From Hygrophila difformis (taxonomy: Eukaryota; Streptophyta; Magnoliopsida; Lamiales; Acanthaceae): a DNA stretch of 64,000 bases. The position numbers and the translations under genes were made by a program. The stretch is taken from positions 18,623,050 to 18,687,049 of the forward strand of contig JAOANR010000003.1 in assembly GCA_030278955.1 (NCBI GenBank), read 5' to 3'. Below, piece after piece: positions 31,392 to 42,056 of the stretch; position 1 is the stretch's first letter; every line of letters starts with the position of its first letter. The notes under the pieces were generated by a model, which was not told where the DNA came from, searched no databases, and saw only the letters and a program-made list of their open reading frames with translations.

Positions 31392-34300
31392 TCAAAATCT
31401 AGTAAAACAAACTCCCGACAAATCTGCCGCATATGCCTCTCGAGATCCATCTGGGGGAAAAGCCCAAGTAGTGAAGAAATCCTCAGCATTCGCGCCTCTC
31501 TTAGCCAACGAGTCAGCAACAGCATTCCCTTCCCGCAAAATATGGTGCCACCGGACCCCCGGAATCTGATTGCTCAGGTCTGTAATTGTTCTAATAAGTG
31601 GGAAAAGCCAATGTTCCCTATTGACACCTCGGCGAAGCATCGTGAGAGCTGCTAGCGAATCAGAAAAAATGTGGCCACAGTGATCCCCAAAGCCAGGAGG
31701 CGTTTCATGCCATGCCATATCGCATGGAGCTCAGCAACTAAGTTCGAATTATGACCAATGGCCCCAGAAAACCCCTCAATCCATCTACCACCATTCCCTC
31801 GAATAACGCCTCCAAACCCTGTCGGACCAGGATTACCATTCGAACTCCCGTCCACATGGAGAATAGTCTCTGCCGATCCCAAAGGGTTCCAAGAAACCCA
31901 CCTTGGCTCGACCGATTTAACAGGTTTATAGAAAGCCCTGTTAAAGCAGTTACAAAGGAATAAAATATCCTTCACAGTCCCAGCAACATTGACGCCTTCA
32001 CCCCTCATAACGGCCGCATTCCAACCTCGCCATAAGCTCCAAATAGCTGCCCATTGAAGACCCTCCCAGGCACGGCACAACCTATGAAGGGAGTTCGCCA
32101 TATCTGCTTCATCAACCGACCAATGTTCAACTCTACATCCGACCTTATGCCATACCTCAGCAGCCCAATTGCAACGGAAGAATATATGAGTAATAGATTC
32201 TTCATCTCCATTACAAATAACACATGTAGGCGAATTAGTCAGGCCACGATGGAACCGAAGAGAGTTGCTAGGGAGAGCCTTATGGACGATCAACCACAAC
32301 AGAAGTCGAACTTTTTCGGGAGCTGGGATCCTCCAAACCCACGAACGGGAGCTGTCGGGCACCAAACCCTTATTAGATAGAAGCCAGTAATACACAGATT
32401 TTACTGAGTATCTCCCATCTGTCGAACCCATCCAACTTAACTCATCATTAGTCTCTTCATGTAAAACAAGAGGCCCATGTGAGTTGACCTCATTTTTAAC
32501 TGCATCTGGAACGTCTGTAGACAGCTCCTCCCAATGCCACCGTCCTTCATAGTATATCTCATTCACGTTAATTGCCGACTCCAAATCATTGATATCAGGA
32601 ACTCTACTAGCCAAAGTCCCACTTTTAAGCCATGCATCAAACCACAAACTACAATTGCCGGCCCCAAGCCTAATCCGCAGACCACCAGAAAGAAACGGAT
32701 CGACTTTACACATCGCACGAAAGGTGGCAGAGGCAACCGGCCTGTTGATAATGTGCCCCGCGGCACAACCATATTTATTAATCAATAACTCAACCCAAGG
32801 TTTTTGAGCAAGGCTTCTAACATCCATGTAGCATTTTCCAAGAAGGGAAATATTCATGTCGCGACTCGTTCTCAATCCCAGCCCACCGAACTTCCTAGGC
32901 AGGGCTGTATTCTTCCAATTCACAAGATTCAATCCCCGGCCAGATGAATCTTTCCAAATAAAATTACGAACAATGGCGTCTAATTTGTGACACGTGTCTT
33001 CAGGTAGCCAAAACAATTGCATCGAATAAGCAGGAATGGTGGAGAGAACTGCCTTAGACAAGGTGGCCCTGCCGGCCTTATTTAAGATGCCTCTCTTCCA
33101 GGTGGTTAGCCTCGATGCCACCTTATCAACAAGGGGCTGGAAATGGTGGCTCCGAGCCGCCCCAAAGAAAACGGGAAAGCCAAGATATAAGCCCAGCTCG
33201 TGCGAGAAATTTATATTAAGAATCCCCGAGATAGCCTGCCTCACATGATTCGGGACGGAAAAGGAAGCATATGCCTGCGATTTGTTCACATTAATACGAG
33301 CCCGGAATTTATGTCAAAGTTGCTCAAGACCTCATCCATACATCTCGTGCTATCCAGGGAAGCTTCATAAAATAATAAAAGATCGTCCACGAACATCAAA
33401 TGGGAGATGGGATGGGTGTGGCGAGCGAGCTTAACAGGTTGCCACTGCCCCAGCCTAACTTTCTCAACAATAGTATGTGAAAGCTTTTCCATAACAATAA
33501 TGAACAAATATGGCGACAATGGGTCACCCTGCCGAAGTCCTTTGGAAGGCGAGATAGACGGAAGAAAACCCCCATTCCAAAGAATGTTATACACTGGAGA
33601 TCTCACACAAAACATGATGAGTCGACAAAGAGAGGTAGGCAGGCCCATCTCGCCGAGGCATAGCTCCAAAAATTTCCAATCAACATTATCATAAGCTTTC
33701 TCAAGATCGACCTTGAGAAAAAATTCTTGTTTCCGCCTATGCTTAATGTGGAAGGTATTAACGACTTCTTGAAGGATGATGGCATTCCCCGTGGTGCCCC
33801 GACCTGGTGTAAAGGCTGACTGATACGGCCCTATATATTCTTGCAACAAAGGCCTCAACCGATGAACAATAACCTTAGTGAGGATTTTATAGCTCACATT
33901 ACAGAGACTAATCGGTCGGAACTGCCTTATTTCCATAGGCATCTCCACCTTGGGAATAAGCCGAATAAATGTAGCCGCAATACTAATGTCAAAGGAGCCT
34001 TGTCGAAATGCTGCCTGGACAAATTTAGACACCGAAGACCCCACAGTATCCCGGTAATTCTTATAAAACATAGCCGGAAAGCCATCCGGCCCGGGTGCAG
34101 AAAAACCTTTCATCCCCATAACCGCATCTTTGATCTCTTGTACCGATACCTCAGCATCCAGCCCATCTACATGATCAGCTGCTGTAAGAGGAGCTAGAGG
34201 CGGGTGAAAATTGTGGCTTGGCGGCGTTAGTCCAAAGAGCATACCGAAATGAGCTCGGACATTCCTGAAGCCTAGCATCATCCGTGATCCATTGGCCATT

Positions 34301-35452
34301 TATATCCAACCCCATGATATTATTCTGCCGGCGGCGGATCATGGTTTTGCTGTGAAAATATCGAGTTTTTTTGTCTCCCAAAGTAATCCATTTATCCCGG
34401 GCCTTCTGATACCAGAGCATCTCCTCCTGAGATAGCACAACATCCAATTCTTTCATAAGCTCCTGCTCCAACCGGGCCATACAGGCAGAGTCAATACCTG
34501 CTAGAACACGGCGGATACCTTCCAACCTTCTTAATAATTTTTTCTTCCGTCTAGCTAAATTCCCAAAACAATATTTATTAAAGTGGATGGAGGAGGTTTG
34601 GACTTGCTGGAGCTTCTCCATCAGCGTATTCCCTCCCAAAAGCCATGAAGAGTCCACCACATGAGAGTAGTTGGGATGCGAAGACCACATAAATTCCCAC
34701 CGGAACGGTCGGGGAGCTGTCGGCGTCACAGGGGAAAAGCACCTCATTAAAATTCCATTGTGATCCGACGCTCGACGATGCAGGACTTCAACAAATCCTT
34801 GCGGAAAGGCACTGACCCATGCAAAATTTGCTACTGCTCTATCCAATCGGCGCCTCGCAAGCTGCCCCCCGAGGTGTTTCGCTGCCAAGTGAATATGTCC
34901 CCAACAGTATGAATAGATTCAAGTCCACAGTCCATTAACATATTGCTAAAGGAGGATGCACGAGAAGCTTGGAATTGCATGTCGAAATTTTCCGAGGCAG
35001 AAATAATAGAGTTCCAATCACCCATAGCGAGCCACGGTCCTTGAATATTAGCTGCACTAACCCTCATGTTCTCCCAGTCCGTAGATCTTAGGCCAACGCA
35101 AGGGTTTGCATAAATAGCAGTAAAAAAACCACGACGCATTCCCACGACAGATTTTGATAGTCACCATTCTAGGATGTTGATCAAAGCAAGTGAGCGAGTA
35201 GGGGATCCCGATCCGAGCCAAGACCCAAAGCCCTCCTGCTTGCCCTATCGGATCCTCGATGTACACCATCTCATAGTCAATTTTATAGAAAAAGACACGT
35301 AACCGTTCAAACAGCCCCCTTGGTTCAATAATAACCAAAACTGAAGGCTTGAAGGTTCTCAAAACATCAATAATGTGGCGTTGAGTTGTCTTGTTCATGG
35401 CACCACGTATATTCCACGACAAGACAGAAAAATCCCGGAACTCAATCGTCAA
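31392..35452 (-). pseudogene. LINE ORF2: endonuclease, reverse transcriptase, RNase H (broken)
   Basis: In coding order: an apurinic-like endonuclease (start 35452, SVLSWNIRGAMNK; continues in a second frame with MGDWNSI, near 35020), a linker, reverse transcriptase (34299-33286) with AFTPGRG, KAYDNVDW, GLRQGDPLSPYLF and the catalytic FVDD near 33370, then zf-RVT and RNase H (33289-31652) with HVDGSSNGNPG, VAELHA and, in yet another frame (31718-31392), FSDSLAAL and REGNAVADSLAKRG. Frame changes occur near 35130, 34850, 34200, 33290 and 31680. The RNase H domain places it with plant L1 elements that carry RVT_3. Confidence 0.9.
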
Positions 35453-35475
35453 AATTATCTATTGAGGAAATTATC

Positions 35476-37288
35476 TTAAGCCGACTCCACAGCCATCACA
35501 ATATCCCCGCCGGTCGCATCCGAGGGGCCTGAGACCGCCGGTATAGCCGTGTCGCCCACAACTTCCACTGCGGTAAACGTACCTGGCACCAGGCCCGATG
35601 AAACAGCCTCCTCCAACCTTGTGCCGCCATTTAATAAATGAGCAAACTTAGCCGGGAAACGCTTGGCCGCTTCGGCAGTGGCCTCGGAGGCCTCCTGCCC
35701 CGAGCTGTCCAGATTTGCATCCTCAGTCCTTATTCTTTTTGCACCATTTAATGGGCCTTTCCCTTGGTTTGTAGTTTTCGCTGGAGCCTTGGTCCGAGGC
35801 TTGGTTTGCCCAACGGGCCTCGATACCAGCCTGGATGTAGGAGGGCTCTCCCCGCCCTTAGGAGGAAGCCCAGTAAACTTAAAAATCGAATTCTTCTTAG
35901 GGTTGGGTTGGCGTGGTTTACGTCGTTGGACCACCATCCATTCTCCAATCTCCAAATCTTCATTATTGGGTGGATTTAAGGAAACAAGATCCTGGCTTGC
36001 CTCAGTAGCATCCTTAACTCCCTCCCCGTTTTCCTTGGAAACCAAATCTTTCCTGACTACAAAATCCTTTCCTTGATTACCATGATCCAACGTATCTTTC
36101 TGAGATTTGCTGGCCAATCCATCCGATTTTCCATGGTGGCCGGCGGTAGTTCCTTCCGGCGGGTTATCCCTCACCGGTATCCCATCTTTCCCATTGCCAG
36201 GTGACTTCCCCGATTGTCCATGGCCAGGCGGTACCGGGCACTTATCATGCAGATGTCCGAACCGTCCGCACTTCATGCATAGCACATGTAGACCCTTATA
36301 TGCCACCCGAACAACCTCTCCTTCCACTTCAATGGATCCCAACAACGGTTCATCAAGACTAATTTCCACACAGACACGAGCATATCTTCCTCTTGAAATT
36401 TTTTGCGTATTAGGATCTGTCTTAATAAACGAACCAATGGCATATGCAAGTACCTTCAGTGCGTTCTCCTTGTAGTACGCGGGATTAAGATCCGAAAACC
36501 GTACCCAAGTTTGAATCGTATTAACTTTGGTTTTCGCCGGATGAAAATCATCCGTCCATCTCGAAATAGCCAGGCAGTGGTCGAAGACCATCCAAGGGCC
36601 TCCGGTAAGAACCTTTTCTCTATCATCTGGCAGCGCAAATTTAGCAAGGAAGATTCAATACCCCATGTCCAAGAGGTCAAACTTCCCCGCCAATTTCCAT
36701 GCACGGGTTAACTTTTCCTTGAGCGTATTATATCCAACCGTAGTACCCATAACTTTAAGGACATGCGTATCTCGCCAAGGCTGGCGTATCTCCTCAAGCA
36801 CAGACTTATCGAATACTCCCTCCGTCCCACCACACTTGTCCTGTTTGACTTTTTTACACTGTTCATTGTTCAGCTTTGACTCAACTTTATCACAAGTATA
36901 TATTTAGAGAAAAATAGTCGAGTTGGGTCTTGTTAGAATCGTATGATCATGTAGTTTTATAATATATATTTTGCAAAATTTTTCATTGTACATATTTTGA
37001 GATATTAACAGTTGAAAAAGTGCATTGGATTGTGTGCAAAAGTGAAACCAGACAAGTTAAATGGGACAGAGGGAGTATGATTTTAGGGCATCTCCTATTC
37101 GATCCTGATGAATCAATCGAGGCCAATCTCTCCTTCAACCAATCACGAGAATCAGACGGAACGGACGAGGGCAGAGCAGAGTCCGCCTTGAGAACATCAG
37201 AAAAGGAGAGCGGCAGGCCTGGTGCCGGCGCAGACTCATTAGAGGAAGACGGAAGAGGGGGGTCAGGCGGGTCGAGAGAATTCATCAA
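35476..37288 (-). pseudogene. LINE ORF1: DUF4283/zinc-knuckle protein (broken by a MITE)
   Basis: The N-terminus (from 37288, MMNSLDPPDPPLP) runs into a Stowaway insertion (36814-37077). The frame resumes after it, meets a nonsense codon near 36656, and then stays open from 36591 to 35476. The DUF4283-like region is followed by a nucleic-acid-binding CMKCGRFGHLHDKC knuckle and a long, charged, low-complexity C-terminal tail. It would coat LINE RNA. Confidence 0.85.
36814..37077. mobile_element. Stowaway-like MITE inside LINE ORF1
   Basis: TACTCCCTCCGTCCCAC ... GGGACAGAGGGAGTA with TA borders, 264 bp. It is younger than the LINE that it interrupts. Confidence 0.92.
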
Positions 37289-37677
37289 TTTCTTCCGACG
37301 ATAGCTATTTAACTTTCAGAACCCTAGATATGCTCTAGACGCCCTCTCCCTTGCTTCTACTACTCTTTTTAGCTGATCTCCTTTATATTGGTCACCACAC
37401 TTTAATTGTATTACCTTTTGACCCCAGAGTTTAAATTTATGTTTGAGGATAAACTGCACAAAATCAAAACTTTATAGGGTAAAAATTACAATTCAAAAGT
37501 TTAGGGATCTAGAACTAATATGCTAAAATAATGTAGGACTATTTTGGCTAAATCAAAAAAAATTATAGGATTATTTCGACCAACCCAAAAGATTTTGGTT
37601 TTTTATTCTATATACTAATAAAACATACTATTGTATTTCTCTTGCGCGGAAATGAGATGTTATAAGTATGTATTTAA

Positions 37678-38135
37678 GGGCATGTTTGTTTTGGCTTATG
37701 AAAAAAGGTGAAGTCAGTAGAAGAAGGAGAAGAAGGGAGAAGGAGAATTCAAAAGCAAAAGCAGATCAAATAATTGTTTGGATGAATATTATTAAAGTTG
37801 CTTTTCAACGGAAACATGTTTGGATGAATTGAATGTAGAAGGACTTTTAATATATTGAAATTACTAAAATGGACATAATTAAATATTATAAGGATATTTA
37901 TAATTAATTTTATTTCCTTTTTAAATAGGGTTATTTTTGTATTTTTATTACTAAATGACTTCTCCTTTTAAAAAAAATAACCCTCTACCTACTTTGAAAA
38001 AAAGTAGAATTTTAACTTTTGCTTCTCTTTTATTTTAAAAAAAAGTCAAAACAAACAGCTAAAAAAATTCAAAAGGGCTTTTGGAAGAAGCAAAAATCAA
38101 AAGGAAAAATATTAAGACAAAACAAATAGGCTCTA
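37678..38135. mobile_element. hAT-like MITE
   Basis: Left end 'gggcatgtttgttttggctt', inverted right end 'agcctatttgttttgtctta'. The inner arms also pair ('tttttaatagg'/'aaaagtaga' blocks, 'ctttttgcttct' type runs). These ends resemble hAT-type MITEs. A clean 8-bp target duplication is not evident. Confidence 0.5.
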
Positions 38136-38314
38136 ATTAATTGATAATTTTAATCTTCCTATTTCTTCCTCTTAGTAGCTAATTCCTAATGATATTACTA
38201 TCTTACATAAATAGAAAATATCGAGAAAAGTGATTTCAATCAATTCAAAAGTCGATAGGAATGTATGGAGTATATGTGATCAGAATTTGTAATGTATCCT
38301 AGTTCAATGGTATA

Positions 38315-38855
38315 TACTTCATTCGCCTAATTGTTTTTGTTACGTAGCCTTTCGACATGCATGTCGACACATTTTTAATGGTTAATAAATAAATTATGTA
38401 GAAAAAAAAAATTATAAAAAATTATATTATAAAACTGTAATACCCCGAAGAATAGCTTAAATGGAGTGAAATAAGCTATTCATACCAACAAGGTACCTTT
38501 TTTTCTTGGTAACCATCCTATAAGAACTCCAAAGTTAAGTGTGCTTGCCGAGTAATTCTAAGATGGGTGACCTCCTGGGAAGTCTCCCAGGGTGTGAAGA
38601 TCCACGAGATGTGGATGGTTGTGGCGTTCATAGGATGTGAATGGTCGAGCGCAACAAGGACGTTGGAGTGAAATAAGCTACTCATACCAACAAGATACAT
38701 TTCTTTCTTGGTAACCATCCTATAAGAACTTCAAAGTTAAGTGTGCTTACCTTGGAGTAATTCTTGCATAACTATGATAAATATTTGAATCAAAATTAAA
38801 TAGTGAATAATATTAAAAAGTTATTCATAACAAAAAATGCTGAGACGATGTAGTA
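38315..38855. mobile_element. Stowaway-like MITE split by a 5S-derived (Cassandra-like) insertion
   Basis: Left end TACTTCATTCGCC (38315) and right end CGATGTAGTA (38855). The inner flanks ('aaaattatattataaaact' left, 'cataactatgataaatat' right) are exactly the neighbouring blocks of the other MITE copies. The 320 bp between them are foreign (see 38436-38755). Confidence 0.6.
38436..38755 (+). mobile_element. Cassandra-like TRIM LTR carrying 5S rRNA promoter sequence
   Basis: It starts TGTAATACCCC. From 38507 it carries about 80 bp that match the 3' two thirds of plant 5S rRNA: 'gaactccaaagttaag' and 'gtgcttg' (box A region), 'agatgggtgacctcctgg' and 'gaagt' (box C). An 84-bp part (38467-38549) is repeated at 38672-38755. 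Terminal TG and embedded 5S sequence are the hallmark of Cassandra TRIM retrotransposons. No 5S gene is intact here, and no second LTR or primer site is seen, so it is a partial copy. Confidence 0.7.
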
Positions 38856-39065
38856 TAAATTAATAAAAGGACTATTTTTTTACTATCAGAAATAGTCGAC
38901 ATATGGATGGAAGAAATGAAGAATGGAAAGTGATGAGTGACCACAGCATTGAAGAACGATGGGCAACTATACCTCACATGGGTTGCCACGTGGATTTAAT
39001 AATACAAAAATTCATAAATTTTTCTGGATATTTCTTGGAATTCTGACGTCTGGGCTGTGAGGTTT

Positions 39066-39173
39066 ATTTGAAATTTGGAGGTTTCTTTTCTAGTTTATAA
39101 AATAATAATTATTTGAAATTTGGAGGTTTCTTTTCTAGTTTATAAAATAATACATTATTTGAAATTTGGAGGT
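39066..39173. repeat. Tandem repeat, ~45-bp unit, 2.4 copies
   Basis: The unit containing 'atttgaaatttggaggtttc' and 'tagtttataaaataata' is repeated twice almost perfectly with a partial third copy. Confidence 0.85.
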
Positions 39174-39213
39174 TATATGTATATAATGATGGCTGTTATA
39201 TACACAAAAAATT

Positions 39214-40494
39214 TTAGGGCACTCATACTATACATAAAATATCATAAATACCCTTACTTAATCAAATGTATGAAATGGGGCATCAAAGGAATGGACTGGG
39301 GCACTCAACTAAAATCTCGGAGGATGGAAGATTGGGGCATATTTGCTGAGGATTGGGCACACAAATTTCGTCTTTTCTTTCTCTTTCTCTTTATCTATTA
39401 CGCTTCAAACAAAACCCAAAACCCAAAACCCAAAACCCAAAACCTTACTTCCTCCCCACAGTTACATTTTCTCCTACTTTCCTCAATACCAACATCAACC
39501 AATAGAACACGTAATTTTTTTATGTTTTATATTATATAATTTTTTAGTTGTGATCAGCCATCCATGACCGATGGGTATAGTTCTCGACATCCACGGATGG
39601 CCAATCAGTAGTAGTAGAGGCTGTACCACTGAATATTTTTTTGTTAACAATGAACGGCTAGGCCATTCAACTGGAGAAAGGATCGGCCAAGCCAAACGGC
39701 CGTTCACAGAATTTTATTTTATTTTTTTCCTAATCCTGTTTAAATCTTTTTCTTGTAGCATAATGATATACCATCAAGCAAGGAGAGTGTTGGCCACAAA
39801 AACAATGAATTGAGCTTCGATGTTATAGCCTGGAACTGGAATAGAATTGGAAAGAAAAAAAAAAAAAAAAGGAATGGCCGGCCATCAGTGGCTGGCCTGA
39901 CTATGACTCGAATGGCCATTGCTGGCCGTTCGTTGTTCCAAGCAAAAGTCCAACACGTTACCATGGCCGTTCACTGCTGGGGGAGGAAAAAAAAAAAAAC
40001 CCATGTCTACAGAAATCGATATGGAATTTTAGGCAAAAATTTAACACAATAAAATTCTACACAAGAACTACAACTTCCAGAACAAAAAAAATCAAACACA
40101 TACCAAAATCAAATTCTATTTCTATGTTCCAATCTAACACAAAAAATACTTAAAAATAGTTTACAAGAACAATAGAAACTAAAACCTAACACTAGATATG
40201 GAAAAAATTCAAAGAAGAGGAAGTGCTTACCTCCTCCACCACGCCCGTCGCCGCCAGTCGATCCGCCGCCTCGTGTCCTTGGCATCTTCGTGTCGGTTTT
40301 TTCATTCCCCTCTTTTTCCCTTTCGTTTCCCCTGTCTCGCGATTTTGAGTGTGTGAGTTTTGGTGTAGTATATGTTTTATGGTAGGTCTTAGGATTTTAT
40401 TATTAAGTGCCCCTGATACATATTGTAGTGGCTCTAACTCTTATACTTTTAAGCTGAAAAGGGTAATGTGGGTAAAAATATTTTGTGCCCCTAA
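39214..40494. mobile_element. Putative DNA transposon (non-autonomous), TIR TTAGGGGCAC
   Basis: The left end 'ttagggcactcatac...aaaatatcataaataccctta' is mirrored by the right end, whose inverse reads 'ttaggggcacaaaatattttt' and then 'acattaccctt'. It contains an AAAACCC simple repeat (39413-39442), GC-richer unique DNA (39550-39970) and no coding region. Superfamily is unresolved because no clear target duplication is visible. Confidence 0.4.
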
Positions 40495-40600
40495 CATTAT
40501 ACATTTCTTCTATTTTTTGCATTGTGTGCTGTTAACCATTGTGTTTTAAAGGAATGTGTTGTGTGCACATAACCGGCATCGTATATCATTTAGAAGTTAA

Positions 40601-40890
40601 TACTCCCTCCGTTTTTTTAAAGGTTACACTTGGTTTTGGCACAGGATTTAAAGAACATTTTAAAAGTGCTTTAGTTTAAAATTTGTAATATAATCATAGA
40701 TTAATTTTTTAAACATTACACTTGTAGCTCTAAAAGGAAAGTAACACTTATTTTAACCATACTTATTTTTTAAAATAAGTGTTAATCTACATTTTAAAAC
40801 TTTAAAAATATTCTAAATATAGTAATATAACACTTATTTTAAAATACTATAAAAGGAAAGTGTAACCTTTAAGAAAAAAGGAGGGATTAT
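40601..40890. mobile_element. Stowaway-like MITE
   Basis: Starts TACTCCCTCCGTTTTTTT, ends AAAAAAGGAGGGATTA. The interior differs from the other copies (repeated 'taacacttattttaa' blocks), so it is a different subfamily. Confidence 0.7.
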
Positions 40891-41869
40891 TAAAATAGGG
40901 GGGCTATTTTTTAATTTAGGTCATTTCAACTACCAATTATCAAAATAAACAACTACAAAAGCGGTGCATTGCCAATCTCATCCATCACAATATCACCTCA
41001 TCGCAACACGACCTGTTGGTGTAGTGCCTACACCATAATCACTTCCTAAGAAAAAAAAAATTATTGAGACAAAAATACAACTTACCCACAAAAAACCGAC
41101 ATAATTCCCAATTCTTTGTTTACACACTGGATTTAAATCACATGGTTCAAAATTCCATTTCCAACTACAAAGCAACACTAATGTAAAGAAACATAACCTA
41201 AAGAACATGGTATTATTAAAACTACTGTCAGGTCTAAGTCAAAGTGCAGAATAATAAAATCCAAGTTCGCCCAATTCTAATCCCATTAATCAGTCCTATA
41301 AAGGGGGAAAAAAACAACCATACAAAGTATGTCAGCGGAAAGTTAAGCAAAGATATTCCATAAAAGGCATAAACCATATACTATAAAACAACATTAATAC
41401 TATGTAATAGAGTAAAACAAATGCATAATAACATTGTGTGGCTTGGGTTTCGACTACACAATTGCCGATACATAAGTGTCAATATTTACCAAAAGATATA
41501 TAATAACAGCATAAACATTACATTGGTCTTATTCATACATTCAATATTTCAATGATCAAGTATGCTCTAACCTAAGCGAAAGAAATCATATAAAGACATC
41601 ACAAATATGTATAAACCTCCCATTCATCCAATACCAGGTGGTTATACTTATAAACCTCCTCTGTAGAGGCCCTTAATTTGTTTACTTAGCTTACACACTT
41701 CCCACAATGGAAAATATTGTGCTACTATCAACTCAAATGATAACAAAAATGCCAATCCAATCCATGCATTATTTAAGCTAATTCCACACTAACCAGCAAT
41801 TTCCAAAGTTTGACCATAATCCACCATAGCTGATGCTACATAGTCGAGGTTCAAAAATAACTTGTACTA
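40891..41869. other. No gene recognised
   Basis: AT-rich DNA left of the Helitron 3' end. No coding or RNA signal is supported. Confidence 0.5.
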
Positions 41870-41898
41870 CTAGTTTTACCCCCGCCCGATTGGCGGGG
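41870..41898 (-). other. Helitron 3' terminus: hairpin plus CTAG
   Basis: Perfect 7-bp GC-rich stem (CCCCGCC/GGCGGGG), loop of five, spacer of six and terminal CTAG (a CTRR end). The stem-loop is the termination signal for rolling-circle transposition. Confidence 0.88.
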
Positions 41899-42056
41899 AT
41901 GTGATAGCAACAATCAAATATCGTCGTAATTTAATATTGGTATGTTGGCGAATATGAAATAACACATGCTTAAATGTGTTTGATATTGTATAAATAAATT
42001 TGTATGAAATGACTGTCATCCACATAAATATTTATTAAACGCAAAAATAAAATTAT

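Larger units (their letters stand above)
31281..37403 (-). mobile_element. L1-type LINE with 15-bp target duplications
   Basis: The direct repeat tggtcaccacacttt at 31281-31295 and 37389-37403 encloses the element. A T-run follows the left copy, which is the poly-A tail of a minus-strand LINE. It carries ORF1 (gag-like with CCHC knuckle) and ORF2 (endonuclease, reverse transcriptase, zinc-binding domain, RNase H). The copy is full length (about 5.8 kb after subtracting the MITE at 36814) but both ORFs are damaged. Confidence 0.9.

Noticed and set aside
38507..38585. 5S rRNA gene
   Set aside because: The first third of 5S rRNA is absent and several positions differ. The sequence sits within a TG-starting LTR-like unit, so it is a transposon-borne derivative.
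39413..39442. AAAACCC tandem repeat that could be an interstitial telomere
   Set aside because: The plant telomere unit is CCCTAAA. Here the unit is CCCAAAA with no T, about four copies long, so it is a simple repeat.
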